A stretch of DNA of 45,065 nt from the NCBI GenBank assembly GCA_947175145.1, contig CAMWLY010000009.1:1-45065 (forward strand), in the 5' to 3' direction. The notes under the pieces are model-generated. The model searched no databases, was not told the origin of the DNA, and worked only from the letters and a program-made list of their open reading frames with translations. Position numbers and translations under genes: made by a program. Below, piece after piece: positions 1 through 10,285 of this stretch (its first letter is position 1; each line of letters begins with the position of its first letter). The stretch comes from an uncultured Muribaculaceae bacterium. Lineage in GTDB: Bacteria > Bacteroidota > Bacteroidia > Bacteroidales > Muribaculaceae.

Positions 1-189
1 AGATTTCACTATATCATATAAATCAGCATATGAAATTGTGGTATCAAGTGACTCAGACACAAAATTCTCGGCCGATATTTCCACGGCTACGTTTACCTGA
101 AATTCATTTCCTATGGTTCTTTCATATTGAAATACACCGATTTTTGAGAAGAATCTCAGGTTCTTAAGATAAATCCTAAAAGTTTTCAT
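1..189 (-). CDS. folB: Dihydroneopterin aldolase (FolB), partial, cut by window edge
   Basis: Not in ORF track. Reverse-complement translation from ATG at 189: MKTFRIYLKNLRFFSKIGVFQYERTIGNEFQVNVAVEISAENFVSESLDTTISYADLYDIVKS, typical FolB N-terminus. Confidence 0.88.
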   Translation of the reverse strand, partial: MKTFRIYLKNLRFFSKIGVFQYERTIGNEFQVNVAVEISAENFVSESLDTTISYADLYDIVKS

Positions 190-206
190 AACCGAGGTTA
201 GTTCTA

Positions 207-638
207 TCAGGCTACCGGAATCTTATCGATGCGGCGCTGATGTCTTCCACCTTCATATTCCGCTTTCAGATAAGCATCAGTAATTTCGATTGCCTGATCT
301 TCGGTGATGAAACGCGCCGGAAGAACCAAGATGTTGGCATTATTGTGCTGCTTGGCAAGTGAAGCTATCTCAGGCAGCCAGCAAAGGGCAGCTCTGATAC
401 CCTGATGCTTATTGAGGGTCATCTGTATTCCATTACCTGAACCACACATGCAAATTCCAAAATCACACAGACCTTTTTCAACTGCTTCAGCTGCGGGATG
501 CGCAAAATCAGGATAATCACATGATTCTTCTGAATCGGTGCCGAAATCCATGGTTTCATATCCTAACTTCTGCATGTATTGCATTATAACGTTTTTCAAC
601 CGGAAGCCGGCATGATCTGAAGCGAATGCTACTTTCAT
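207..638 (-). CDS. rpiB: Ribose-5-phosphate isomerase B
   Basis: MKVAFASDHAGFRLK..., CGSGNG and full-length RpiB pattern. Confidence 0.95.
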   Translation of the reverse strand: MKVAFASDHAGFRLKNVIMQYMQKLGYETMDFGTDSEESCDYPDFAHPAAEAVEKGLCDFGICMCGSGNGIQMTLNKHQGIRAALCWLPEIASLAKQHNNANILVLPARFITEDQAIEITDAYLKAEYEGGRHQRRIDKIPVA

Positions 639-650
639 ATTAATAAGAAT

Positions 651-1055
651 TTATGAGAATCGTTTTCCTTTGAATGCATAGCGCACCATAAAGTAATTTG
701 CAGGCACACAGATTGCCAATGCCGGCAACAATGCCAGTACCGGGGGCATAATATATTTAAATATTGCTACCAATCCGGTTTGCAGTCCCATATTTATGAG
801 ATGACTTGCTGTAAAAGCAAGTCCTTTTTTGGCATTTGGATCACTATGAAATGTGAAGAAAGAGGATAAAAAGAAATTAGCTATGAAACTAATTCCATAA
901 CTGATAATAGTAGCGACAACCGGAGTTACACCTACAGCTTTGTAGAAAACTACATACATGCCATATTGCAACACGGTGCAAAATCCTCCGACTAATCCGA
1001 ATCGAAGCACCTCGCCGCGGCGACCACTATCACTAAAAAGAGCTTTAAGGTTCAT
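651..1055 (-). CDS. GtrA-like family membrane protein
   Basis: 134 aa, four hydrophobic segments, RFGLVGGFCTVLQYGMY start typical of GtrA family. Confidence 0.85.
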   Translation of the reverse strand: MNLKALFSDSGRRGEVLRFGLVGGFCTVLQYGMYVVFYKAVGVTPVVATIISYGISFIANFFLSSFFTFHSDPNAKKGLAFTASHLINMGLQTGLVAIFKYIMPPVLALLPALAICVPANYFMVRYAFKGKRFS

Positions 1056-1077
1056 AAGGTTAGTTCATCAAGCAATC

Positions 1078-1710
1078 TTACGCCGGTTCTCCCGACTCAT
1101 CATGAGACTCAGCAATTTCCTTGTTAAGAGTGAAAATATAATTCAATAATTCATCTCTACCTTTTGCTTTTTCAGAAGATGTGACGAAAATCGGAGGTAG
1201 CTCTTCCCAAGTAAGAAGCAATTCCTTACAATATGAATTGACATTTCTCTCTGCTGCCTGGGGGCCAAGTTTGTCAGCCTTTGTGAAAACAATAGCAAAC
1301 GGCACATCATGCTCACCGAGCCAATCCAAAAATTCCATGTCAATCTTCTGGGGATTGTGGCGTATATCTATAAGCACGAAAAGACAGGTGAGCTGCTTTC
1401 GATCGAGAATGTATCCATCAATTAGCTTGGTTAGTTTTTCACGCTGTTCTTTCCCTCTCGCTGCGAAACCATAACCGGGTAAGTCCACAAGATACCAAGT
1501 TCCATTGTCCATACTGAAATGGTTGATCAGCAAAGTTTTACCTGGCGTCTGCGAAGTCTTTGCCATCTTTTTGCTTTTGCATAGCATATTGATAAGAGAT
1601 GACTTACCCACATTGGAGCGTCCTATAAAGGCATATTCAGGCACAGATGTATCAGGACATTTTGATACATCAGGAGAACTCACTTCATATTTTGCATTTT
1701 TAATATCCAT
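1078..1710 (-). CDS. engB: Ribosome biogenesis GTP-binding protein YihA/YsxC (EngB)
   Basis: [13 protein letters not shown]-loop, DLPGYGFA G3, TKADK G4. Confidence 0.95.
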   Translation of the reverse strand: MDIKNAKYEVSSPDVSKCPDTSVPEYAFIGRSNVGKSSLINMLCKSKKMAKTSQTPGKTLLINHFSMDNGTWYLVDLPGYGFAARGKEQREKLTKLIDGYILDRKQLTCLFVLIDIRHNPQKIDMEFLDWLGEHDVPFAIVFTKADKLGPQAAERNVNSYCKELLLTWEELPPIFVTSSEKAKGRDELLNYIFTLNKEIAESHDESGEPA

Positions 1711-1788
1711 AAGTAATTTCCTTTAACGAGTGAAATAATCACTCTCACAATTATAGAACACTTTTGCTATGCCAAGAGATTATTATGA

Positions 1789-3156
1789 CTAAAGATAGCA
1801 GGCATCATGCACCAACGCGAGAGCATGATCAGCATCCTGTCCCGGCACCACTAAAGCAATAGTAGTTTCTGAAGCGCCATCAGAAATAGCTCTTACAGAA
1901 ATTGAATCACGCTGCAAGGTATTTACCAATCTTGCACCAAGTCCCTTGATTTCCTTGATTGATTCACGAACCACTGCAAGAACCGCAAGATTATCCTCTA
2001 CCTCGATACGTGTAACTTCACCACTATTCAATTCAGGCTTAAACTCATCTTCAAGAATTTCGGCAGCTCTCATCGCATCGCTTTGAGGTAATGCAATTGA
2101 AAAAGCAACACCATTTTCAGGCTGGGCCACCAGGAAGATGCTTATACCATTGCGCGCCATCGCATTATAGGAACGCGAATTAATCTGCGCAATATTAGAT
2201 GCGAGTGAACCAGACACCATGACCATTGCAGTATTCTTCACCGAAGAAACACCCCTGACACATGAGGGCAGACTTTGGGCATGGTCAGTGATAAGCGTAC
2301 CGGGAGCCGAGGGATTGTGGGTATTAAGAATCTTTATCGGAATATTTTTATGAAACACCGGATATATCGTAGGGGGATAAATTACTTTCGCTCCATACGA
2401 ACATAATTCCATACTCTCAATAAAGGTCATTCTATCAATTACTGAGGCGCTTTTTATGATTCGCGGGTCAGAAGTCATGAATCCATCGACATCTGTCCAT
2501 ATTTCCAGCAGATCTGCATCGAGAGAAGCGGCTATAAGGGCAGCGGTATAATCACTTCCGCCGCGTCCGAGATTCGTGATTTCATCAGAGTCTTTATCCT
2601 TGGATATAAACCCGCCGGTCACTATAGTTTTGACCAAAGGTAATTTGATTGCCTGCTTAATGAGTTGGTCGGTAAGTTCCCTTGACGCGATATCTCTATT
2701 AAACCACTTTTCGGTTTTCATAAATGTGAGAGAATCCAGATGAGTGGCATTATTAAGAATATTTGCCACAATTATTGAAGACATTCTCTCCCCGAAACTA
2801 ACAATCTGACTTAGCGATTTTTCCGGAAGATCGCGAATCAGGAATAGACCGGTATATATAGCGCTGAGTTGTTCCAGCAATTCCGATACCTGTGCGTTAA
2901 CCCCCTCTTTAGCGGCATCAGGCACCATTTCATTAATAATATCGAAATGTCGCTGTGCCATTGCGGTCATGCTTTCTTTATAAGATTCATTTCCTGAAGA
3001 AGCATCTTTAGCAGTGGCTATTAATTTGTCGGTCAGACCGCCAAGCGCGGAAACGACAACAACCGCCGGCTCACCAAGCGAATCGACTATCGCCTTAAGA
3101 TTTCGCAAACTTGCAACAGTGCCGACGGATGTTCCGCCAAATTTCAAAACCTTCAT
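1789..3156 (-). CDS. lysC: Aspartate kinase (start corrected to MKVLKFGGTSVG)
   Basis: KFGGTSVG motif, C-terminal ACT domains; ORF track start at 3225 is an upstream extension. Confidence 0.92.
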   Translation of the reverse strand: MKVLKFGGTSVGTVASLRNLKAIVDSLGEPAVVVVSALGGLTDKLIATAKDASSGNESYKESMTAMAQRHFDIINEMVPDAAKEGVNAQVSELLEQLSAIYTGLFLIRDLPEKSLSQIVSFGERMSSIIVANILNNATHLDSLTFMKTEKWFNRDIASRELTDQLIKQAIKLPLVKTIVTGGFISKDKDSDEITNLGRGGSDYTAALIAASLDADLLEIWTDVDGFMTSDPRIIKSASVIDRMTFIESMELCSYGAKVIYPPTIYPVFHKNIPIKILNTHNPSAPGTLITDHAQSLPSCVRGVSSVKNTAMVMVSGSLASNIAQINSRSYNAMARNGISIFLVAQPENGVAFSIALPQSDAMRAAEILEDEFKPELNSGEVTRIEVEDNLAVLAVVRESIKEIKGLGARLVNTLQRDSISVRAISDGASETTIALVVPGQDADHALALVHDACYL

Positions 3157-3252
3157 AGGTATTCTTATGATGTGATTTTGCAAAATTACAAAAAATAAAC
3201 GAAACCAAATTGTGAAGCTAATCAATTCGAAAATTATGGTTAATTTTGAGAG

Positions 3253-3741
3253 ATGAAAACCAGAACGCCACTGAATTTACCACCCGCCCCTCTGCGACTT
3301 AGGGAAGATGATGATGGATATACACGGGTGTTTGATCCGTTGCGTAAGAAATGGATTGTGCTTACCCCCGAGGAATGGGTAAGACAACACTTCACTTCCT
3401 GGCTAAGGAGTGAATTCGGATATCCCGCTTCTCTTATGGCCAATGAAAAGGGCGTCACTGTCAATGGTACTAAAAAAAGATGCGATACTGTAATATTTCG
3501 CAATGATGGCACACCGCTTGTAATAGTTGAATATAAAGCTCCTGATGTTTCAGTGACTCAGGCTGTATTCGATCAGATTGTCAGATACAATATGGAGCTT
3601 CATGCAGACTATCTGATAGTATCCAACGGTCTGAACCATTATTGTTGTGAAATAGATTATAATAATGGAGGTTATAGATTTTTTGATAAAATTCCGGCTT
3701 ATCAGGAATTAATATCTCGCCTCAAACTGACAAATGGCTGA
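3253..3741 (+). CDS. HSDR_N-like / type I restriction enzyme R N-terminal domain protein (stand-alone PD-(D/E)xK nuclease-like)
   Basis: RKKWIVLTPEEWVRQHF, CDTVIF...VIVEYKAP nuclease-fold motif. Confidence 0.85.
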   Translation: MKTRTPLNLPPAPLRLREDDDGYTRVFDPLRKKWIVLTPEEWVRQHFTSWLRSEFGYPASLMANEKGVTVNGTKKRCDTVIFRNDGTPLVIVEYKAPDVSVTQAVFDQIVRYNMELHADYLIVSNGLNHYCCEIDYNNGGYRFFDKIPAYQELISRLKLTNG

Positions 3742-6022
3742 TTATAATTATCTCGAACATTTAAATCCGCAGCAGCGTGAAGCTGTGGAATATTGCGATG
3801 GTCCCTCTCTGGTAATTGCAGGTGCGGGATCGGGCAAAACTCGTGTGCTCACATATAAAATTCTGCATCTGATCAGAAGCGGTATAGAACCCTGGAGGAT
3901 TTTGGCTTTGACATTTACCAATAAAGCCGCGCGCGAAATGAAATCACGCATTGCCGAGGTTGCCGGGGAGCAGGTAGCCTCAAAATTATGGATGGGAACA
4001 TTTCACTCCATATTTCTGAGTATTTTGCGACGTCACCCTCAGGAAATAGGATTTAAACCGGGTTTCACAATATACGATTCGGCTGATTCCAAATCATTGA
4101 TTAAAATGATAATCAGAGAATTTGGATTAGATGAGAAGCAATATAAACCCAACACCGTGCTTTCTCAGATTTCCAATGCTAAAAATGCTATGATGACACC
4201 CGAGCAATATGCACGCGAATACTCGGACTCCGATAGGAAAGCTCACCGACCCATGATATCCGAGATATTCAAAGCTTACACAGAGCGGTGCAGAATTGCA
4301 AATGCCATGGATTTTGATGATATCCTGTTTTACATGAATCTGCTGCTCAGAGATCATAAGGATATATGTCGTCACTACCGCGAATATTTCAGGTATATAC
4401 TCGTTGACGAGTATCAGGATACCAATTTTGCACAGCATTTGGTAGTAAGCCAACTTGCAAAGCCCACCAACCATATATGTGTGGTAGGTGATGATGCTCA
4501 AAGCATTTACTCTTTCAGAGGGGCGAATATCTCGAACATCATAAATTTAGGTAAAGCATATCCGGGCCTCAAAACATTTAAACTTGAGAGAAATTACCGT
4601 TCGACTAAAAATATAGTCAATGCTGCGGGTACCTTGATAGAGAAAAATACACCTCACCTTCAAAAGCAAGTATACTCGGAAAATGAAACCGGTGAACCGG
4701 TCGAGATTATTCAGACCTATAGCGATCTTGAGGAAGCATACGTGGTGGCTACCGGAATCAGTGGAAGAAAGTTATCCGAACATGATTCCTATGATGATTA
4801 CGCTGTACTATACAGAACCAATGCACAAAGCCGTGTGCTTGAAGAGGCATTGCGTAAGCGGAATATTCCTTATCGATTAGTCGGAAGTACATCGTTCTAT
4901 CAGCGCAAGGAGATTAAGGATGTAATAGGTTATTTCAGGCTTGCAGTCAATCCCGACGATGATGAAGCGCTAAGAAGAGTAATAAATTTTCCGGCACGCG
5001 GAATCGGAGAAACTACAATAAAAAAATTACAGGAAGCCGCCACTCGCGACTCAGTAAGCATATGGCAGATTATATCTGACACCGAGAATCACACTGTATC
5101 AATAAATTCCGGAACCCGAAAAAAGCTTGACAGCTTTGCTTCAATGGTTTCTGAATTTATAGAAGATGCGAAGAAATCTAATGCGTTTGAAGTCGGCCAA
5201 CTGATATTTAACCGCACCGGAATTTTGCTTCATTATGCCCACGACCACACTCCGGAAAGTATATCGCGCAGAGAGAATCTCTCGGAAATGCTTAATGGTT
5301 TGCGCGAATTTGTAGAGTATCGCACGGAAACCGGTGAAGGTAAAGATGACATGTCGGCATTTCTTTCTGAAATTTCATTGGCAACCGATGCTGACGAAAA
5401 AGACACCACCAATGAGCCGAAGGTAACACTTATGACTGCACATGCAGCCAAGGGTCTTGAATTCAAGCATATTTATATAGTCGGTGCCGAAGAAGAACTG
5501 TTCCCTTCAGCTATGGCTATGAATAGTCTTGCCGAGATTGAGGAGGAAAGACGACTCATGTATGTAGCTATCACAAGGGCAAAAAAGACCTGCGTGATAA
5601 CCTATGCCAAAACTCGCTTCCATAACGGACAGACAAAAATGTGCAGTCCGTCGCGGTTTCTCGCAGAAATCAGCACAAAATATACCCGACGTCAGGACTC
5701 CGGCGATGATTTTCAGGATTCAACTTATTCATACTCGAATCCTTACAAAAACTATCATCGACAGCAAACACAGTCTTTCACTAAACCTACAATCGAAGGT
5801 AAACGTAACATTAAAGAAATTGGATTACAATCCAAAGAACCGGATCATAGACTCTGCGAAGTTCCTATCGGCAGACGAATTGAGCATTCACGGTTCGGTG
5901 TCGGAACGGTTACTGCACATGGCAATGTGGCCGGTGAAGCAAGCATTACTGTGGACTTCGGACCTGTTGGCCTGAAAAAACTACTGCTTAGATTTGCCAA
6001 ATTCACAATCTTGCCGGATTAA
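3734..6022 (+). CDS. UvrD/PcrA-type ATP-dependent DNA helicase
   Basis: AGAGSGKTRVLTYK, VDEYQDTN, AITRAKK; PcrA-like C-terminal segment. Confidence 0.93.
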   Translation: MADYNYLEHLNPQQREAVEYCDGPSLVIAGAGSGKTRVLTYKILHLIRSGIEPWRILALTFTNKAAREMKSRIAEVAGEQVASKLWMGTFHSIFLSILRRHPQEIGFKPGFTIYDSADSKSLIKMIIREFGLDEKQYKPNTVLSQISNAKNAMMTPEQYAREYSDSDRKAHRPMISEIFKAYTERCRIANAMDFDDILFYMNLLLRDHKDICRHYREYFRYILVDEYQDTNFAQHLVVSQLAKPTNHICVVGDDAQSIYSFRGANISNIINLGKAYPGLKTFKLERNYRSTKNIVNAAGTLIEKNTPHLQKQVYSENETGEPVEIIQTYSDLEEAYVVATGISGRKLSEHDSYDDYAVLYRTNAQSRVLEEALRKRNIPYRLVGSTSFYQRKEIKDVIGYFRLAVNPDDDEALRRVINFPARGIGETTIKKLQEAATRDSVSIWQIISDTENHTVSINSGTRKKLDSFASMVSEFIEDAKKSNAFEVGQLIFNRTGILLHYAHDHTPESISRRENLSEMLNGLREFVEYRTETGEGKDDMSAFLSEISLATDADEKDTTNEPKVTLMTAHAAKGLEFKHIYIVGAEEELFPSAMAMNSLAEIEEERRLMYVAITRAKKTCVITYAKTRFHNGQTKMCSPSRFLAEISTKYTRRQDSGDDFQDSTYSYSNPYKNYHRQQTQSFTKPTIEGKRNIKEIGLQSKEPDHRLCEVPIGRRIEHSRFGVGTVTAHGNVAGEASITVDFGPVGLKKLLLRFAKFTILPD

Positions 6023-6089
6023 AGCCTTCATATAGAAGTTATAATAACTGTAAAACATACCGGTGGAATTAACCGGCAAAATCAGAACA

Positions 6090-7229
6090 ATGATTAAAAC
6101 TCCATACTATATAGTCTACGAAAGTAAGCTCAGACAAAACCTCAAGAAACTGAAAAAAGTCAGTGAAGCTGCAGATTTAAAGATAATCATGGCATTTAAA
6201 GCTAATGCCCTTTGGAAGACATTTCCTGTCATTTCAGAATACTTTAAATCTTCGACGGCCAGTTCGCTCAATGAGATGAAATTGTCTCTGGAATATCTCG
6301 GAGGTACCGTACATGCATACTGTCCGGTATATACAGAAGAATCATTTCCTGAATTTCTGAAAGGCTGCACACATATTACATTTAATTCTCTGGCTCAATA
6401 TGAGAAATTTCGCCCCATGATTGAAGCGGCCGGGAATCGGGTATCGGCAGGATTGAGAGTAAATCCCCACTGCAGTGTGATAGAAACAGACATATATAAT
6501 CCATGTGTGCCCGGGAGCAGATTTGGAGAAAATCCTGATAAACTGAAAGATGGATTGCCTCATGGAATCGAAGGTCTTCATTTTCATGCTCTTTGCGAGT
6601 CAAGCAGCTATGATTTGGAAGCTGTGCTTCAAGCGTTTGAAGAGCAATACGGACATTTGCTGCCGCAAATTAAATGGCTCAATATGGGTGGCGGGCATCT
6701 GATCACACGCAAAGATTATGACACCGAACATCTCATAACACTGATGCAGAACTTGCATAAAAAATACCCTAATCTGGAACTGATAATAGAACCGGGGAGT
6801 GCATTTACCTGGCAAACAGGAGATTTAGTAACAGAAGTTCTCGACATTGTTGAAGATTCGGGGATTAAGACTGCTATCATCGATGCTTCATTTGCCTGCC
6901 ACATGCCAGATTGTCTTGAAATGCCTTATAAGCCAAAAATTGCTGAAGCACTTGAAGATAATGACAGTATGATTCAAACCCAAGGCATATCCTATAGGCT
7001 TGGGGGAAATTCATGCCTGAGCGGTGATTTTGTCGGGGACTTGAGATTTGACAGAGAGCTTAAAGCCGGAGACCGACTCACGCTTCTCGATATGAATCAT
7101 TATACTACTGTAAAGACTACTATGTTCAACGGTGTCCAACACCCCTCTATATGGTGGCAACCTGTCAATGGCGAGGCGATTCTGCTTAGGGAGTTCACCT
7201 ATGAAGATTACAAGAACAGAATGGACTAA
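6090..7229 (+). CDS. nspC: Carboxynorspermidine decarboxylase (start likely ATG 6090: MIKTPYYIVYESKL)
   Basis: PLP fold III decarboxylase; MAFKANALWKTFPVI, GLHFHALCES, EPGSAFTWQTG. Confidence 0.9.
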   Translation: MIKTPYYIVYESKLRQNLKKLKKVSEAADLKIIMAFKANALWKTFPVISEYFKSSTASSLNEMKLSLEYLGGTVHAYCPVYTEESFPEFLKGCTHITFNSLAQYEKFRPMIEAAGNRVSAGLRVNPHCSVIETDIYNPCVPGSRFGENPDKLKDGLPHGIEGLHFHALCESSSYDLEAVLQAFEEQYGHLLPQIKWLNMGGGHLITRKDYDTEHLITLMQNLHKKYPNLELIIEPGSAFTWQTGDLVTEVLDIVEDSGIKTAIIDASFACHMPDCLEMPYKPKIAEALEDNDSMIQTQGISYRLGGNSCLSGDFVGDLRFDRELKAGDRLTLLDMNHYTTVKTTMFNGVQHPSIWWQPVNGEAILLREFTYEDYKNRMD

Positions 7230-7250
7230 TCCGGATTCCGAATTTTTAAT

Positions 7251-7258
7251 TACCTTTG
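7251..7258 (+). promoter_or_regulatory. Bacteroidota -7 element TACCTTTG upstream of the GT39-like gene
   Basis: exact TAnnTTTG match 28 bp before ATG 7287; no clear -33 TTG. Confidence 0.5.
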
Positions 7259-7286
7259 CATTCTAAACCAAACCAAAGAGACTTGA

Positions 7287-8876
7287 ATGAGCCGTACCAT
7301 ACGATTCCCGTGGGTATATTTCTGGGCTTTATTAGCTCTTATTCCAATCATTTTATTGCGAGATTTCAATCCCAGCAATGAATTGAGATATATAAGCATT
7401 GCTTCTGAAGCACTGCGCGACGGGCATATATTTACCTTTTACAACCATGGAATCCCATACGCGGACAAGCCTCCATTGTATTTCTGGCTTACCATGGGAG
7501 CATACTCTCTCCTTGGGAATCATTGCATGTGGTTGCTTAATATGTTCTCGATTCTGCCGGCTTTCGTTATCGCCGAGGTAATGCAGAGATGGTCCAAAGG
7601 GGTTCTTTCGGAAGACTTTAGCACAGAATCAAAGGTTTTGTTACTTACATGCGGTTTATTCTGCGGCATGATGGTCACACTGCGCATGGATATGCTGATG
7701 ACAATGTTTATAGTTCTGGCTTTGTATCAGGCATATAAGATTCAGCGCAGTCCGGGCCCGCTAACATGGAAATCCAGTTTATTGTTTGGTTTATGGATAT
7801 TCCTCGGAGTATTTTCCAAAGGTCCTATGGGAATACTTATACCGCTTGTCTCGACAACTGTATTCATGATGCCCGGATATGGTGCACATTGCGAATATCG
7901 GGGGTGGAAAGCTTGGTTTCGCGTATGGAACTGGCGTGCATGGCTCTTATTATTGGCATTATGCGGTTGTTGGTTCGGTGCTGTTTATGCTGAAGGAGGA
8001 ACCGGGTATCTCGACAACCTTCTTTTTCACCAGACTATGGACCGAGCGGTAGATGCTTTTCATCACAAACGTCCTTTCTGGTTTTATGCGCGATCCATAT
8101 GGTATACAATGCTACCATGGACCTTCCTGATAATCGGAGCTGTCATCTTAACCTGCATAAGATGGAAGAAACTTGGAAATGACATAGAGCGATTTTATGT
8201 TTACGCCGGTATATCCACATTTGTACTGCTTTCTTTTATCAGTTCAAAACTTGATATATATCTTATTCCGGCGTATCCATTTTTTGTGTATCTTGCCGCC
8301 ATATATGCGTCAAGATACCGGACTTCAAAATGGGTTAAGGCCTCAATTACAGTTCCCGCAGTAATTCTAAGTGCGGCTCTGGTGGCGACTTGGTTTATAC
8401 AGGGTAATGAATCGACTAAATGGCTGCATTGCTGGCAACTATATGTTGCGGCTTTCGTATTGACTATCGGAGGCATTATGACAATCGTAGCAATCTGGAA
8501 AAAGAATAATCTGAACATGGCAATCCGCAGTATAGGTATTTCCTTATGTATAGGTGTATTTATTGCAGGATTAGTGGTACCTGATATTAATGATCGCCTC
8601 GGATATGGTAAAGTTTCCGACCAAGCTATTGCCGATGCTCAAAGATTGGGAAGAGACAGTATTTATAGTTATAGGGTGCGTAGAGGAGAAAATATCGACG
8701 TATATGCCGGAAGTAAATTTCGGCAACTACCGGACACTTTATCTGAATCCGAAATGGCAGAATATCTTCGCAATGGTATCATTATCACGCGCAGCAAATG
8801 GTTACCATTATCCACAGGTGGCAAGGAACTTTCTGAACCTGTAGGAGATCACTACGTGGTATATGCCATCGATTAA
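7287..8876 (+). CDS. ArnT/PMT-like glycosyltransferase (GT39/GT83-like integral membrane)
   Basis: multi-TM, YADKPPLYFWL and RMDMLM motifs near the N-terminus. Confidence 0.83.
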   Translation: MSRTIRFPWVYFWALLALIPIILLRDFNPSNELRYISIASEALRDGHIFTFYNHGIPYADKPPLYFWLTMGAYSLLGNHCMWLLNMFSILPAFVIAEVMQRWSKGVLSEDFSTESKVLLLTCGLFCGMMVTLRMDMLMTMFIVLALYQAYKIQRSPGPLTWKSSLLFGLWIFLGVFSKGPMGILIPLVSTTVFMMPGYGAHCEYRGWKAWFRVWNWRAWLLLLALCGCWFGAVYAEGGTGYLDNLLFHQTMDRAVDAFHHKRPFWFYARSIWYTMLPWTFLIIGAVILTCIRWKKLGNDIERFYVYAGISTFVLLSFISSKLDIYLIPAYPFFVYLAAIYASRYRTSKWVKASITVPAVILSAALVATWFIQGNESTKWLHCWQLYVAAFVLTIGGIMTIVAIWKKNNLNMAIRSIGISLCIGVFIAGLVVPDINDRLGYGKVSDQAIADAQRLGRDSIYSYRVRRGENIDVYAGSKFRQLPDTLSESEMAEYLRNGIIITRSKWLPLSTGGKELSEPVGDHYVVYAID

Positions 8877-8890
8877 TAATTCGGAAAAAT

Positions 8891-9652
8891 ATGAACAAGA
8901 CATCGGAATATGATTTCACCATTGTGGTGCCTATATACAATGAGATAGATAACATGGGCGCCATAGAACAACGCTTAGGTGATTTTCTAAAACATTCCTC
9001 AAGGAAAGCATGTGTACTCCTGGTCAACGATGGATCATCTGACGGGAGTTTGGAAGCTATACGCGATTTGTGTCGGAGAAATCCTGATTTCTATTATATA
9101 TCTTTGGCTAAGAACAGTGGTCTTAGTGCCGCTATAAAAGCCGGAATTGACTCCACATTTTCTCCACTTGTAGGATATATAGACGCTGATCTGCAGACCG
9201 ATCCTGAGGACTTTAATCTATTGCTACCATATGCAGACGAATATGCTCTGAGCATGGGCATACGAGCAAAGCGAAAGGATACTCTTGCCAAGAAACTTCA
9301 ATCCAAGATTGCAAATAAGTTTCGACGTTCGATGACCGGCGATGATGCCATCGACACCGGTTGCCCGCTAAAGATAATTCAGACGCCCTACGCCAAACGA
9401 ATACCATTTTTTACCGGTATGCACCGTTTTCTGCCGGCATTGATATCGCTTCAGAATGGCACAGTGCGACAAGTTCCGGTTCGCCACTATCCTCGCACCG
9501 CAGGTGTATCGAAGTTTTCTTTGCGCAATAGATTCTGGGGACCGCTCGGCGATTGTTTTGCTTTCAGATGGATGCGCTCCAGATACATAAATTACTCTTT
9601 GGGCGAATCTTCGTTTGATAATCAACAACCAAAATATATTGCCGAAAAATAG
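8891..9652 (+). CDS. GT2 family glycosyltransferase (DPM1/ArnC-like catalytic domain)
   Basis: FTIVVPIYNEIDNM, LVNDGSSDGS, GYIDADLQTDPED. Confidence 0.9.
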   Translation: MNKTSEYDFTIVVPIYNEIDNMGAIEQRLGDFLKHSSRKACVLLVNDGSSDGSLEAIRDLCRRNPDFYYISLAKNSGLSAAIKAGIDSTFSPLVGYIDADLQTDPEDFNLLLPYADEYALSMGIRAKRKDTLAKKLQSKIANKFRRSMTGDDAIDTGCPLKIIQTPYAKRIPFFTGMHRFLPALISLQNGTVRQVPVRHYPRTAGVSKFSLRNRFWGPLGDCFAFRWMRSRYINYSLGESSFDNQQPKYIAEK

Positions 9653-9658
9653 TTAAGC

Positions 9659-10285
9659 ATGCCCTCTTGGTTGATATACAGTATCGGATTCTCCGCCCAA
9701 ATATTTTTCTCTGCGCGAATACTGATTCAATGGATTATGTCGGAAAGAGCCCGCAAGGTACTCTCTCCGTCGATATTCTGGATTCTCAGTATCTGCGGTT
9801 CATATATTCTTTGCATATATGGGTGTCTGCGTCATGACTTCGCCATAGTTTTGGGGCAATTTCTATCCTATTACGTCTACCTTTGGAACCTTAAAGCCAA
9901 AGGAATATGGAAGAAACTCAACACTATCGTCCAGGGTCTGCTGCTGCTTACTCCTATCGCTGCAATCCTATATGGCATGACCGATACCCGGCAATTAATC
10001 GACTCTTTTTTTGCAAATGAAGATGTGCCTTTATGGCTTCTGATATATGGGTCCGCCGGCCAGATAATTTTCACTCTGAGATTTATTTACCAATATCTCT
10101 ACTCCAGAAGAGAAGGAGAATCAGAATTACCTGCCGGTTTCTGGTGGTTGAGTCTTACAGGTAGTCTGGCGATAGTAAGCTATGGAATATTCCGACAAGA
10201 CCCGGTTCTTATCGTAGGTCAATCGTTTGGACTTGTGGCCTATATCCGAAATCTCTGGATTGGCTACAGACAAAAAATTAAGTAA
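9659..10285 (+). CDS. LAB_N (lipid-A-disaccharide synthase N-terminal-like) membrane protein, tandem domain
   Basis: two repeats: FSAQIFFSARILIQWIMSERAR...PSIFWILSICGS and SAGQIIFTLRFIYQYLYSRREG...PAGFWWLSLTGS. Confidence 0.87.
   Translation: MPSWLIYSIGFSAQIFFSARILIQWIMSERARKVLSPSIFWILSICGSYILCIYGCLRHDFAIVLGQFLSYYVYLWNLKAKGIWKKLNTIVQGLLLLTPIAAILYGMTDTRQLIDSFFANEDVPLWLLIYGSAGQIIFTLRFIYQYLYSRREGESELPAGFWWLSLTGSLAIVSYGIFRQDPVLIVGQSFGLVAYIRNLWIGYRQKIK

Noticed and set aside
3253-3741. Type I restriction-modification system
   Set aside because: Only an HSDR_N domain protein; no HsdM, HsdS or full HsdR motor nearby
4127-4501. 124 aa minus-strand ORF inside the UvrD helicase
   Set aside because: Shadow ORF of a conserved helicase
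8808-8816. Perfect DnaA-box-like TTATCCACA
   Set aside because: Single site within the GT39-like coding sequence with no cluster; expected by chance
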